A stretch of DNA of 64,000 bases, taken from NCBI GenBank assembly GCA_019638115.1, contig JAHBUK010000002.1, positions 255,867 through 319,866 on the forward strand, read 5' to 3'. Source of the DNA: Flavobacteriales bacterium. GTDB lineage: Bacteria > Bacteroidota > Bacteroidia > Flavobacteriales_F > PHOS-HE28. Below the pieces are notes generated by a model. That model made no database searches. It worked only from the letters and a program-made list of their open reading frames with translations, and had not been told where the DNA came from. Shown here piece after piece: positions 42,064 through 51,215 of this stretch. A program made the translations under genes and the position numbers. Positions within the stretch are counted from its first letter, which is position 1; each line of letters starts with the position of its first letter.

Positions 42064-43482
42064 CTACTTGCCATCACCCTTCAAGATGATGAGCACGGTG
42101 TAGGCCAGGATCTTCAGGTCCACGGCCAGGCTCATGTTCTCGATGTAGAGGATGTCGTACTTCAGGCGGCGAACCATCTGGTCCACGTTCTCGGCGTAGC
42201 CGAACTTCACCTGCCCCCAGCTGGTGATGCCGGGCCGCACCTTGTGCAGGTGTCGGTAGTGCGGAGCCACTTCCATGATGGCATCGATGAAGTGCTGGCG
42301 TTCCGGCCGCGGTCCCACCAGGCTCATGTCGCCTTTCAGCACGTTCCAGAACTGGGGCACTTCGTCCATGCGTGTGCGTCGCATCCAGCGGCCAATGGGT
42401 GTTATCCGTGGGTCGTTGCTGCTGCTCAGCTGGGGGCCGTCCTTCTCGGCATCGCAGTACATGCTGCGGAACTTGTAGATGTGGAATGGCCGGCCATACT
42501 TGCCGATGCGTTCCTGGCGGAAAAAGATAGGCCCTGCACTGGACCATTTCACCAGCACACCAAGCACCATGAACAAGGGCAACAGGATGAGCAAAGCCAG
42601 CAGGCTCAGGCTGATGTCCACGATGCGCTTCAGGGAGAATTGCCACGCAGGCATGATCTCCGGGTTCACTTCGATCAAGGGCGTGCCGAAGATGCTCGTC
42701 ATCTTCACCGAGCCGGCAAGGATGTCGTACATGTCCGGAATGATCTTCACGCGCACGCCGGTGCCCTCCAGTTCGTTCATGATCCGGCTTATGTGGGCAT
42801 GCTCACCGGAGTCCACCGCCACGATCACCTCTTCCACATCATGCTGGCCGATGATCGTCCGCAGCTCGTTCCACTTGCCCAAGCGGGGCAGCCCCACGGT
42901 GGTGAGCAGTTGATCGCCACCGTTCACATTGGCGAAACCGATGAAGCGGTTGCCCGGCGAGCGGCGCATCCCTTGTATCTCCTCGAACACGGCGAGTGCC
43001 CGCTCGTTGCCACCGACCAGCACCGTGTTGAACCCGATCTTTCGGTCGTGCACCCGGCTTACCGTGATGCTGGTGAGGATGAACCGGGGTAGGAATGTGA
43101 ATGCGAAGTGCAGCAGCAACAGCGCCAGGAACGAGCGGTAGTAGTAGGTGTAATTGGCTACCTGGTCGTCCAGCAAGAGGGTGAAGAAGATGACCACCAC
43201 ACCCACGATCGTGATCAGCAGGGTCTGTCCCAGTTCCTTGATCCGGTAGCGCCGGAAGATGTCGCGGTATCCGCCGATCACCGTGTACAGCCCGAACCAG
43301 AACAAGGGAATGATCACCAGGCCCTTGTAGAAGTTGGCATCGAACTCAAGGGGAACGGCATGCCCGAACTTGATGGGCTCAAGGCTGAGTTTGCGATAGA
43401 TGTAGAACAAGGTCCATGCAGCCGCACTGCCGAGGATATCGGACAGCACATACTTGGCTACTTGGTTCCTGCGGTCCATCAT
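42064..43482 (-). CDS. polyprenyl glycosylphosphotransferase (WcaJ-like sugar transferase)
   Basis: The 472-residue product has four N-terminal membrane helices (roughly residues 10-110), a CoA-binding-like Rossmann segment (GFNTVLVGGNERALAVFEEI) and a C-terminal bacterial sugar transferase domain: KRIVDISLSLLALLILLPLF (one helix), FRQERIGKYGRPFHIYKFRS and DEVPQFWNVLKGDMSLVGPRP, with the catalytic Asp-Glu region. It transfers a sugar phosphate to undecaprenyl phosphate and starts exopolysaccharide or O-antigen synthesis at the inner membrane. The ATG overlaps the upstream lipoprotein stop (TGATG). Confidence 0.93.
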   Translation of the reverse strand: MMDRRNQVAKYVLSDILGSAAAWTLFYIYRKLSLEPIKFGHAVPLEFDANFYKGLVIIPLFWFGLYTVIGGYRDIFRRYRIKELGQTLLITIVGVVVIFFTLLLDDQVANYTYYYRSFLALLLLHFAFTFLPRFILTSITVSRVHDRKIGFNTVLVGGNERALAVFEEIQGMRRSPGNRFIGFANVNGGDQLLTTVGLPRLGKWNELRTIIGQHDVEEVIVAVDSGEHAHISRIMNELEGTGVRVKIIPDMYDILAGSVKMTSIFGTPLIEVNPEIMPAWQFSLKRIVDISLSLLALLILLPLFMVLGVLVKWSSAGPIFFRQERIGKYGRPFHIYKFRSMYCDAEKDGPQLSSSNDPRITPIGRWMRRTRMDEVPQFWNVLKGDMSLVGPRPERQHFIDAIMEVAPHYRHLHKVRPGITSWGQVKFGYAENVDQMVRRLKYDILYIENMSLAVDLKILAYTVLIILKGDGK

Positions 43483-44366
43483 CAATCAGCCCTCACCACT
43501 TTGATGTTGTCGAAGTACACCTCGCCCGAGTTCCTGTCGCTCGGCAATGCTACTTCCAGGTAGAAATTGCGCTGACCGATGCCCGCCAGGTTCCATCGGC
43601 TTGAAAGCTCGATGTAGATCTTGTTCCAAGGCATACTGCCGTCCGAACGTCGCGTAGGCACCACGTACACGTAGGGTTGGACTATGGGCGTACCACTCTG
43701 CACATAGGTTACCCCGACAGTGAATTGCACATCGTTCCGATAGTCCATTTCAAGGAATATCGGACCATTGGAAGGCTCGAAGTTGATGTCAGTGTAAAGG
43801 CGTATGTACCGGTTCTCGCTATCGAGTATCACGCCACCGCAGGGTGTTCCATCCAATACGATGTCCGGATGGGATTGCGGGGTGAAGCGCAGGAGCGTGG
43901 TATCGCTGTTGGAGGTTACGTTCAGTTGGGTACCCACATCCTCGAAAGCCTCGATCCAGAAATTGGCTTGTGGAATGTAATTGACCACCGGTAGAATGGA
44001 CTGGCTGGCAGTGGGGGCCAGGTCCACCATTCCTTCCCAGCGGGTGTAGAACGGATAGCGCAGCCGGTCGTCGTACATGCCGTTCTGCTTGATACCGGCC
44101 GCTACGGTTATGGTGGTGGCACCGCTTTTCAGCACAGGTACCCGTGCCGGCAACTCCCACACACCGATCAGTTCTTCGTCCGCATACACCCAGGCATCGG
44201 TGGCCCTAATGGTGTTACCCCCGGCGTTGCTACCGGCGTTCAATGTAATTGCGGGTATGTCCAAATAGCCCGGCACCTTATCTCCCTTGGAGCAGGCGAC
44301 CATCAGAAGGGCCAGTGGAAGCGCGGAGCGCAGAATGGTAGATGTTGGTCCGGAGGCAGAACGCAT
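43482..44366 (-). CDS. lipoprotein of unknown function
   Basis: The 294-residue product starts MRSASGPTSTILRSALPLA and has a lipobox LMVACS (Cys about 25). The mature part looks like two beta-sandwich domains, the first with TITVAAGIKQNGMYDD, the last with EVALPSDRNSGEVYFDNIKV, a jelly-roll-like carbohydrate-binding style. It is 21 nt downstream of the Gfo/Idh gene and coupled to the sugar transferase, so a role in surface polysaccharide synthesis is suggested by position only. Confidence 0.65.
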   Translation of the reverse strand: MRSASGPTSTILRSALPLALLMVACSKGDKVPGYLDIPAITLNAGSNAGGNTIRATDAWVYADEELIGVWELPARVPVLKSGATTITVAAGIKQNGMYDDRLRYPFYTRWEGMVDLAPTASQSILPVVNYIPQANFWIEAFEDVGTQLNVTSNSDTTLLRFTPQSHPDIVLDGTPCGGVILDSENRYIRLYTDINFEPSNGPIFLEMDYRNDVQFTVGVTYVQSGTPIVQPYVYVVPTRRSDGSMPWNKIYIELSSRWNLAGIGQRNFYLEVALPSDRNSGEVYFDNIKVVRAD

Positions 44367-44387
44367 CAACGAGGGGATCAGTATGTG

Positions 44388-45386
44388 TCAGGCACCTTTG
44401 ATGTGGCGCTCCATTTCGGCAAGCACCCGATGTGCCGTATCCAGCGCCGATTTTCCGTCCGCAAGGCTCACCACGGGTGTGGATCCCTGATGGATGGACA
44501 GCGCAAAGGAGCGGAGCTCTTCACGAATGGCGTTCGTTGCGGGTACTTCCGGTTTGTTGAATCCGATCTGCCGTTTTCCCCTGCCTTGGCCAAGGTCCAG
44601 CGTTATGGCGAAGGGGTCTTCCTCTCCCTCCACATCGGCCATGGTAACGATCTCCACGCTCTTGCCCAGCATGTCCACCGCTATGTAGGCATCACGCTGA
44701 AAGAACCGGCTCTTGCGCATGTTCTTCAAGCTTATCCGACTGGCGGTAAGGTTGGCCACGCAGCCATTGGCGAAGGTCAGTCGCGCGTTGGCGATGTCCG
44801 GTGTATCGCTGACGACCGCCACGCCACTGGCGCTCACTTCCGTTACAGGATGCCCCACAACATGCTGCACGATGTCGATGTCATGGATCATCAGGTCGAG
44901 CACCACGCTTACATCGGTGCCACGAGGGTTGAACTGGGCGAGCCGATGTGTTTCAATGAACATGGGTTCCTTCAGTGAAGGTCGCGCCGTTTGAAAGGCA
45001 GGGTTGAAGCGTTCCACATGACCTACCTGCACGTGCAGCCCTTGCATGTTGGCAGCGTGCTCCAGTTCCTGTGCTTCGGCCAGGGTATTGGTCACTGGTT
45101 TTTCGATGAACACGTGGCGCCCGGCGTTGAGCGCCTTCAGCGCAAGTGCGTGGTGCGTAAGGGTGGGGGTAACGATGTCGATCACCGAGCAGGCATTCAT
45201 CAACGCATCGGCGTCGGTGAACACCGGTACAGCGAATTCCGCGGTGATGGCTGCGGCCTTGTTGGCGTCCGGATCGTAAACGCCGATCACGTCCCACTCG
45301 CTCAGTTCGCGCAATTGTTGAACATGGATGCGACCCAAATGGCCGGCACCGAATACCCCTATGCGCAGTTTGTCTTGCTCGGCCAT
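44388..45386 (-). CDS. Gfo/Idh/MocA family oxidoreductase
   Basis: The 332-residue product has the NAD-binding motif RIGVFGAGHLGRIHVQQLRE, followed by HVFIEKPVTN, the EKP motif with the catalytic Lys of the family, and VGHVERFNPAF and DLMIHDIDIVQHVVG typical of UDP-sugar dehydrogenase-like members. A product acting on nucleotide sugars would fit the neighbouring sugar transferase gene, although the substrate cannot be read from sequence. A weak promoter-like TATTTTCG lies 25 nt upstream. Confidence 0.9.
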   Translation of the reverse strand: MAEQDKLRIGVFGAGHLGRIHVQQLRELSEWDVIGVYDPDANKAAAITAEFAVPVFTDADALMNACSVIDIVTPTLTHHALALKALNAGRHVFIEKPVTNTLAEAQELEHAANMQGLHVQVGHVERFNPAFQTARPSLKEPMFIETHRLAQFNPRGTDVSVVLDLMIHDIDIVQHVVGHPVTEVSASGVAVVSDTPDIANARLTFANGCVANLTASRISLKNMRKSRFFQRDAYIAVDMLGKSVEIVTMADVEGEEDPFAITLDLGQGRGKRQIGFNKPEVPATNAIREELRSFALSIHQGSTPVVSLADGKSALDTAHRVLAEMERHIKGA

Positions 45387-45449
45387 ATGTATGGTTACCT
45401 ATTGCGGGGCGCGAAAATAGGCCAAGCGTTCCGGGCGTCGCCCCGCGGT

Positions 45450-45457
45450 TACCTTTG
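45450..45457 (+). promoter_or_regulatory. Bacteroidetes -7 promoter element for pcm
   Basis: TACCTTTG matches TAnnTTTG and ends 13 nt before the pcm ATG at 45471. Confidence 0.5.
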
Positions 45458-45470
45458 GCCACGCTCGAAC

Positions 45471-46118
45471 ATGGAGGATTCATACAGGCACAAAGGACTG
45501 CGCCGCCAGTTGGTGGAGGAGTTGCGAACGAAAGGGATAAAGGATGACCGCGTGCTGGATGCCATAGGGCGCATACCCCGGCATCAGTTCATTGATGAGA
45601 CCGCTTTCGAGAAGCAGGCCTACCAGGACATTGCCTTCCCCATTGGTTGTGGGCAGACCATTTCACAGCCCTGGACCGTGGCTTTCCAAAGCCAATTGCT
45701 ACAGGTGAGCAGCGGTATGAAGGTGTTGGAGATCGGAACGGGCAGTGGTTACCAAACCGCGGTACTCGCCGCCATGGGGGCTCGTGTGTTCAGCATAGAG
45801 CGCCAACGCCCGCTGTACCTGCGCACCCGTCAACGCTTGACCGAGATGGGGATCAAGGCATCCTTGTTCTATGGGGATGGGTACATCGGCCTGGAACGCG
45901 AAGCGCCCTTCGACCGGGTGTTGGTCACCTGCGGAGCGCCCTTCATACCGGAGGCGCTTCAAGCCCAGCTGAAGGTGGGAGGACGCCTGGTGATACCGGT
46001 GGGCGAGGGAGCGGTGCAGACCATGACCCTGGTGGAGCGAACAGCAAGTACTGAAATGGCCACGTCCACCCACGGAGCATTCCGCTTTGTTCCCATGTTG
46101 GAGAAGCGAGCCGGATAG
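45471..46118 (+). CDS. pcm: protein-L-isoaspartate O-methyltransferase
   Basis: The 215-residue product repairs isoaspartyl residues using S-adenosylmethionine. MEDSYRHKGLRRQLVEELR opens the family, GQTISQPWTVAFQSQLL is the conserved substrate-binding loop, VLEIGTGSGYQTAVLAAMG (about residues 76-94) is the SAM motif I, and GAPFIPEALQAQLKVGGRLV is a post-II segment. Length is normal. It is divergent from the Gfo/Idh gene with an 84-nt spacer. Confidence 0.94.
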   Translation: MEDSYRHKGLRRQLVEELRTKGIKDDRVLDAIGRIPRHQFIDETAFEKQAYQDIAFPIGCGQTISQPWTVAFQSQLLQVSSGMKVLEIGTGSGYQTAVLAAMGARVFSIERQRPLYLRTRQRLTEMGIKASLFYGDGYIGLEREAPFDRVLVTCGAPFIPEALQAQLKVGGRLVIPVGEGAVQTMTLVERTASTEMATSTHGAFRFVPMLEKRAG

Positions 46119-46230
46119 GATCCACAGTTTGGTGGACTTTTCTACTTTTGCCGCGCCTTGATGGACGCAAAGGATCGCTGAACGACCGAAAGCGGGAGAT
46201 GAACGAAAAAGGGCTATTCACAAATTTCTG

Positions 46231-46262
46231 TTGATAGAGTCCCGGATCGTGGAATACATTTG
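46231..46262 (+). promoter_or_regulatory. promoter with -33 TTG and -7 TACATTTG
   Basis: TTG at 46231-46233 and TACATTTG at 46255-46262 are 21 nt apart, as in Bacteroidetes sigma consensus. This lies 79 nt before the outer-membrane protein ATG at 46342. Confidence 0.65.
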
Positions 46263-46341
46263 CCGCCGCAAGTCGGATACTTTTGATCCTTAAGATCCTT
46301 CTCGTCAAACCAAAGAAGCACGCAAACCAAAAACGTTCAAC

Positions 46342-47172
46342 ATGAAGAAGACCGTACTTTTTGCTGCAGCGATCGTAGTCGCTTCCGCAGCGACCGCCCA
46401 GACGGGCGAGATCACCAGCAACCGTGGTGAGAACTGGCTGAGCCAGGATGGAGACTGGGGCCTGACCTTCGACGCCCAGCCTTTCCTGAACTATGCCGGT
46501 AACCTGTTCAACGGTACCAGCGGCAACGGTGGTGCTGCCTTCAACTGGGCCAACCCCATGTTCGCTATCCAGGGTAAGAAACTGATCGACGCCAACACGG
46601 CTTACCGTGGCAAACTGCGCATCGGCTTCGGTTCCACCAAGGCTACCGATCTGGTGCCTGCCATCCCTCAGCCTACGCCTGTTCCCACCCCCCTCGCAAC
46701 TGTTGAGGACGTGGCCAAGAACAGCACCTTCAACCTGGTGCTCGGTGCTGGTCTCGAGAAGCGGGTTGGTAGCAGCCGCGTTGTAGGTATCTACGGTGCT
46801 GAGGCTTACATCGCCCTCGGTAGCGAGAAGAACACCTTCGACTACGGTAACGTGGTTTCCGCACAGAACCCCGGTGCTCGTACGACCGAGGAGAAGTTCG
46901 GTAGCACCTTCGGTCTGGGTATCGGAGCTTTCGCAGGCATTGAATGGTTCTGCGCTCCCAAGCTCTCCCTCAGCGGCGAGTACACCTGGGGCCTCATGAT
47001 GAGCAGCCAGGGTTACGGCGAGACCACCACCGAGAGCTGGGATCCCTCTGCCAACAACAACGCTGGTGCGGTTCAGACCGTTACCATCGAAGGTCCTAGC
47101 AAAGGCAGCAGCTTCGGTATCGACACCGGTATCAGCGGCGCCTCCATCGGCATCAACTTCTACTTCCAGTAG
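46342..47172 (+). CDS. outer-membrane beta-barrel-like protein
   Basis: The 276-residue product starts MKKTVLFAAAIVVASAATAQ, a signal peptide. Glycine- and aromatic-rich strands follow (WGLTFDAQPFLNYAGNLF, STFNLVLGAGLEKRVGSS, SLSGEYTWGLMMSSQGYG) and the C-terminus is ASIGINFYFQ, typical of an outer-membrane barrel. A Gly/Asn-rich region suggests abundant expression. A good promoter and a strong terminator flank it, so it is an independent, probably highly expressed gene. Confidence 0.75.
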   Translation: MKKTVLFAAAIVVASAATAQTGEITSNRGENWLSQDGDWGLTFDAQPFLNYAGNLFNGTSGNGGAAFNWANPMFAIQGKKLIDANTAYRGKLRIGFGSTKATDLVPAIPQPTPVPTPLATVEDVAKNSTFNLVLGAGLEKRVGSSRVVGIYGAEAYIALGSEKNTFDYGNVVSAQNPGARTTEEKFGSTFGLGIGAFAGIEWFCAPKLSLSGEYTWGLMMSSQGYGETTTESWDPSANNNAGAVQTVTIEGPSKGSSFGIDTGISGASIGINFYFQ

Positions 47173-47201
47173 TAGTTACTCCTGAGATAGGATTCTGAGC
47201 G

Positions 47202-47231
47202 AAAGCCCCCCGGAATTTCCGGGGGGCTTTT
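47202..47231 (+). terminator. strong rho-independent terminator
   Basis: AAAGCCCCCCGGAA pairs with TTCCGGGGGGCTTT, followed by T residues, 30 nt after the outer-membrane protein stop. Confidence 0.9.
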
Positions 47232-47265
47232 CTCATTTCGGTATGCTACCTTTTCACCTCCACCC

Positions 47266-48822
47266 ATGAACCCACTGCTCAGTCCGGAACAGATCCGCAT
47301 GGCGGATGCCCAGTGCATTGCACAAGAGGGCATCACTTCCACCGAACTGATGGAACGTGCTTCCAAGGCATGTGTGAAGCACATCTTGGAGCTCCATTCC
47401 GCTGGGCATTTCGGCAACCCCACCAAGTTGGCGTACGTGGTCTTCATGGGTATGGGGAACAATGGCGGGGACGGTGCGGCCATTGCCCGACTCCTCCATG
47501 CAGCATGCCTTCCGGTGCGTGTGCTGCGGGTTCTTCATCGGCCCCACGCAAGTCCCGACTGTGCGTTGAACCACCAACGCTTGGCCGAATTGGGAGTACC
47601 CTGCTCGGACCTGAGTTCCACGGACCATCGGTTCGCACTGGACGACCATGAAGTGGTGATCGATGCCATGCTCGGAGCAGGGCTTAGCGAGCCGGTCCAC
47701 GGTTGGTTGGCGGAGATCATCGAAGCCGTGAATGTGTCGCATCGTCCGGTTATCGCCATCGACATGCCCTCGGGCTTGTTCATGGGCGCCAACAACGGTC
47801 CGGATGGCGGTGCTGTCATCAGCGCATTGATAACGCTCACCTTCGAGGTGCCCAAGCTGGCCCTGCTGCTGTCGGACAATGCCGCGTACGTGGGCCTCTG
47901 GCAGCTGGTGGACATTGGCCTTGACAAAGCATACTTCCGTTCGCTGCCCGCCATGCATGCTTTGGTGGAAGAAGCGGATGTGCGCAACATGCTCAGCGCT
48001 CGCCCCCGTTTCGCGCACAAGGGCACCTTCGGTCATGCCTTGCTGGTGGCGGGAAGCCGAGGCAAGATGGGAGCAGCGGTGCTGGCGACCCGTGCAGCGC
48101 TGCGCAGTGGTGTGGGCCTGGTCACTGCCCAAGTGCCGGCCGACGGCCATGTGGTGCTGCAAAGCACCTGTCCGGAGGCGATGTGTTCCCTGGATCGCGA
48201 TGCTTACCACCTCACGGAGCTCCCTTCGCTCGATCCCTACAATGCCGTCGGTATGGGGCCTGGCATTGGGCAGCATGGCGATACGGAGCGGGTGGTGAAG
48301 AACCTTATCCAACAGACCTCGGTGCCGATCGTGCTGGACGCGGATGCATTGAACATCCTTGCCGGCCAACCTACATGGATGGCATTTTTACCCGCCAGCA
48401 CCTTGCTCACACCGCATCCCAAGGAGTTCGATCGCTTGTTCGGAAGCCCTGCAAGAAGCGGTGCCGAGCGCTTGGAAAGAGCCATCCAGCAAGCCGCCAG
48501 GTGGAATGCCGTGGTGGTGCTGAAGGGAGCGTTCACCGCCATTTGTGCGCCGGATGGCCGGGTGTTCTTCAACCCAACGGGAGGACCGGGAATGGCCAAG
48601 GGGGGAAGCGGAGATGTGCTGACCGGACTGCTCACGGGCTTGTTGGCCCAAGGCTTCACTTGCTTGGAGGCTGCCATACTCGGGGTCTATGTGCACGGCC
48701 TTGCCGGCGATCTGGCGGCAGCACACAAGGGCTCCGATGGCATGACGGCCATGGATATCGCCGAGTCCATCCCGGAGGCATGGAAAAACTTGCGGAACGC
48801 TTCAGAAGAAGCCGTCGACTGA
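47266..48822 (+). CDS. nnr: bifunctional NAD(P)H-hydrate epimerase/dehydratase
   Basis: The 518-residue product repairs hydrated NAD(P)H. The N-terminal epimerase half (about 1-220) has MGMGNNGGDGAAIARLL, the YjeF_N motif; the C-terminal dehydratase half (about 230-518) has KGTFGHALLVAGSRGKMG, TPHPKEFDRLFG and GGPGMAKGGSGDVLTGLL, with the ATP/ADP-binding and catalytic GSGDxL motif. Length matches the fused form. Its last 21 nt overlap the convergent threonylcarbamoyl-AMP synthase gene. Confidence 0.96.
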   Translation: MNPLLSPEQIRMADAQCIAQEGITSTELMERASKACVKHILELHSAGHFGNPTKLAYVVFMGMGNNGGDGAAIARLLHAACLPVRVLRVLHRPHASPDCALNHQRLAELGVPCSDLSSTDHRFALDDHEVVIDAMLGAGLSEPVHGWLAEIIEAVNVSHRPVIAIDMPSGLFMGANNGPDGGAVISALITLTFEVPKLALLLSDNAAYVGLWQLVDIGLDKAYFRSLPAMHALVEEADVRNMLSARPRFAHKGTFGHALLVAGSRGKMGAAVLATRAALRSGVGLVTAQVPADGHVVLQSTCPEAMCSLDRDAYHLTELPSLDPYNAVGMGPGIGQHGDTERVVKNLIQQTSVPIVLDADALNILAGQPTWMAFLPASTLLTPHPKEFDRLFGSPARSGAERLERAIQQAARWNAVVVLKGAFTAICAPDGRVFFNPTGGPGMAKGGSGDVLTGLLTGLLAQGFTCLEAAILGVYVHGLAGDLAAAHKGSDGMTAMDIAESIPEAWKNLRNASEEAVD

Positions 48823-49422
48823 GCCTTTGCCTTCGCGGATCAGTTCGGGCTCATCCGTGGAGAGGTCGATCACCGTGGAAGGCTCCAGCCCACTGATGCC
48901 GCCGTCGATCACCAGCGCCACTTGGTTCCCCATGCGCTCCTCGATCAGCTCCGGGTCGGTGGTGTAGTCCAGCACTTCGTCGGTATCGTGTACGCTGGCC
49001 ACCACAAGGGCATGGCCGAGCGCTTCCACCAAGGCCTGTGGTATGGTATGGTCCGGAACACGGATACCCACCGTACGCTTGTTGTTGCGGAAGAGCTTCG
49101 GGATCTCGCTGCTGGCCGGCACGATGAAGGTGTAAGGCCCCGGCAGGGCACGCTTCATGATCCGGAAGGCCGGTGTGCTCAGCTGTTTGGAATAGAGCGA
49201 GAGCTGGCTCAGGTCGCGGCAGATGAGCGACAGGTCGGCCTTCTGCGGCTTCACGCCCTTCAGCCTGGCCACCTGTTCGATCGCTTTGGGCTGGTGGGCA
49301 CTGCACACGAAGGCGTACACCGTGTCCGTAGGGCAGATCACCACACCACCACGCTGCAGTTCGCTCACCACTTGGGCGATCTTGCGCGGCTCCGGATTCA
49401 CCGGATGGATGGCCAGCAGCAT
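48802..49422 (-). CDS. threonylcarbamoyl-AMP synthase (Sua5/YciO/YrdC)
   Basis: The 206-residue product has the YrdC-fold features GGVVICPTDTVYAFVC, KGVKPQKADLSLICRDLSQL (lysine-rich nucleotide binding) and RALPGPYTFIVPASSEIPKL, followed by IRVPDHTIPQALVEALG. It contributes to t6A37 modification of tRNA, or is a YciO-type relative without that role. It is 10 nt downstream of the fructose-6-phosphate aldolase gene, so the two are likely co-transcribed. Confidence 0.9.
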   Translation of the reverse strand: MLLAIHPVNPEPRKIAQVVSELQRGGVVICPTDTVYAFVCSAHQPKAIEQVARLKGVKPQKADLSLICRDLSQLSLYSKQLSTPAFRIMKRALPGPYTFIVPASSEIPKLFRNNKRTVGIRVPDHTIPQALVEALGHALVVASVHDTDEVLDYTTDPELIEERMGNQVALVIDGGISGLEPSTVIDLSTDEPELIREGKGSVDGFF

Positions 49423-49432
49423 GCTGATCCGT

Positions 49433-50104
49433 TCAGGCTTTCACCGACTGCTGACCGGCTTTGCGGTGATCGGCCAGGAATTTCTCCAGACCCAGCGTGG
49501 TGAGCGGATGCTCGAACAGGGCCGTGATGGCGCTGAGGGGGCAAGTGGCCACATCGGCACCCACTTCCGCGCACTGTATGATGTGCATCGGATGGCGCAC
49601 GCTGGCGGCCAGGATCTCCGTGCCGTAGCCGTAGTTGTCGTAGATCGTGCGGATCTGGTCGATCAGCTGGATGCCGTCCGTGCTGATGTCATCCAAGCGA
49701 CCGATGAAAGGCGACACGTAGGAAGCACCTGCCTTGGCGGCCAACAACGCCTGCCCGGCGCTGAACACCAGTGTGCAGTTGGTCTTGATGCCTTTGCTGG
49801 TGAAGTACTTGATCGCCTTCACGCCGTCGCGGGTCATGGGCACTTTCACCACGATGTTGGGGTGCAGGGCGGCCAGGTTCTCGCCTTCGCTGATCATGCC
49901 AGCGTAGTCGGTGGCGATCACCTCCGCGCTCACATCGCCGTCCACGATGTTGCAGATCTCCACGTAGTGCTTCAGGATGTTGTCCGTGCCGGTGATGCCT
50001 TCCTTGGCCATCAGCGAGGGGTTGGTGGTCACACCATCAAGAACACCCAGGTCCTGGGCTTCCCGGATCTGGCTCAAAGAGGCCGTGTCGATGAAGAATT
50101 TCAT
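49433..50104 (-). CDS. fsa: fructose-6-phosphate aldolase / transaldolase family
   Basis: The 223-residue product starts [20 protein letters not shown] and has [29 protein letters not shown] with the Schiff-base Lys (about 91 in NIVVKVPMT), and the short length of the FSA/TalC subfamily. It splits fructose-6-phosphate or acts as a transaldolase. The ATG at 50104 is chosen as the conserved MKFFIDTA opening, with a TACCTTTG promoter-like site 18 nt upstream. Confidence 0.9.
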   Translation of the reverse strand: MKFFIDTASLSQIREAQDLGVLDGVTTNPSLMAKEGITGTDNILKHYVEICNIVDGDVSAEVIATDYAGMISEGENLAALHPNIVVKVPMTRDGVKAIKYFTSKGIKTNCTLVFSAGQALLAAKAGASYVSPFIGRLDDISTDGIQLIDQIRTIYDNYGYGTEILAASVRHPMHIIQCAEVGADVATCPLSAITALFEHPLTTLGLEKFLADHRKAGQQSVKA

Positions 50105-50122
50105 GTTGTTCCGCGTAGGCCG

Positions 50123-50130
50123 CAAAGGTA
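50123..50130 (-). promoter_or_regulatory. Bacteroidetes -7 promoter element for fsa
   Basis: On the minus strand this reads TACCTTTG, exact to TAnnTTTG, ending 18 nt before the fsa ATG; it is paired with an outward-facing element at 50199-50206. Confidence 0.5.
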
Positions 50131-50198
50131 GCTGGATCCACGAAGGATCGGTGGATCTTCGGCGATGTCCACGCGATCATGGCGCAATTCGTGCCCCG

Positions 50199-50206
50199 TA
50201 CCTTTG
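50199..50206 (+). promoter_or_regulatory. Bacteroidetes -7 promoter element for the YwqK-like gene
   Basis: TACCTTTG ends only 7 nt before the ATG at 50214, suggesting a leaderless or nearly leaderless transcript. Confidence 0.5.
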
Positions 50207-50213
50207 CACACCC

Positions 50214-51215
50214 ATGGAACTGCGTACCTCCGTCCTGCTCATAGCGCTTTGCAGCAGCTTTTTACTTCACGCCCAAGCGGAGAACCGCACCGACGCCCAA
50301 GGGCGGAAACAGGGCGAATGGGCGCGCACCTGGGAGAGCTCGGGAAAGCTCCGTTATACCGGCCGCTTCAAGGACGATCGTCCCGTGGGCGAGTTCAAGC
50401 ACTACGATGAGCGTGGGGTATTGACCACCGTACAGGTTTATGCAACCGATGGCAAGGTGAGCCGGGCAAAGCACTACCACCCCGATGGCACCCTGATGGC
50501 AACGGGCAAATACGTTGGCCAGGAGAAGGACAGCGTGTGGAACTACTACTCCGCCGATGGTCGCTTGCGCCGGGTGGAAGGCATGAAGCAGGGCGTACTG
50601 CATGGCGAACAGCTGGTCTACTATGCCAACGGACAACTGGCCGAACACACCACGTATCGGAGCGGTGTGCGCAATGGCGAGCACCAGAGCTGGTTCGACA
50701 ACGGCAATCCGCGCATGTCCACTGTTTACCGGGACGACCAGCCCGATGGCACCATCATCTTCCATCACCCCAACGGTCGCAAGGAGATCGAAGGGAAGTA
50801 CGTGGATGGCTTGCGCGAAGGCACCTGGTACTACTTCAACGCCGATGGAAGCCTGCAACTGACCGTGGTCTACAAGAAGGGGGAGCAGTTCCTGGAGCGT
50901 AAGGAGAACGGCACCTTCACCGAGTACTGGGACGACGACCGTGTGAAGAGCCAGATCACCTACAAGAAGGGCAAGCGCGAAGGCCCCTTCGTGGAATACC
51001 ACAACAATGGGCAATGGGCGATGCGCAAGGTGCCTGGTGATCCGATAAAGGGTGTTCCGGCCTTCGAGGAACGCGTGTTGCAGGGACAGACCAAGGCGCG
51101 CGAAGGCACCTACGTGAATGATCTCCTGGAAGGTGATGTGCGCGAGTACGACGAGAAAGGGAGGACCATACGGACCACGACCTATGCCGCTGGTGAAGTG
51201 GTGAAGACACGATGA
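50214..51215 (+). CDS. YwqK/MORN-like repeat protein, exported
   Basis: The 333-residue product starts with a signal peptide (MELRTSVLLIALCSSFLLHA). The rest is about ten beta-hairpin repeats of the MORN/YwqK type, e.g. LHGEQLVYYANGQLAEHTTY, REGTWYYFNADGSLQLTVVY and KREGPFVEYHNNGQW. Members are annotated as antitoxin-like, but no toxin is visible here, so a structural or envelope role seems more likely. The stop overlaps the ATG of mnmA by 4 nt (ATGA). Confidence 0.85.
   Translation: MELRTSVLLIALCSSFLLHAQAENRTDAQGRKQGEWARTWESSGKLRYTGRFKDDRPVGEFKHYDERGVLTTVQVYATDGKVSRAKHYHPDGTLMATGKYVGQEKDSVWNYYSADGRLRRVEGMKQGVLHGEQLVYYANGQLAEHTTYRSGVRNGEHQSWFDNGNPRMSTVYRDDQPDGTIIFHHPNGRKEIEGKYVDGLREGTWYYFNADGSLQLTVVYKKGEQFLERKENGTFTEYWDDDRVKSQITYKKGKREGPFVEYHNNGQWAMRKVPGDPIKGVPAFEERVLQGQTKAREGTYVNDLLEGDVREYDEKGRTIRTTTYAAGEVVKTR

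Noticed and set aside
50214..51215. Active toxin-antitoxin system around the YwqK-like gene
   Set aside because: The family name is historical; no toxin gene is adjacent and the protein has a signal peptide.
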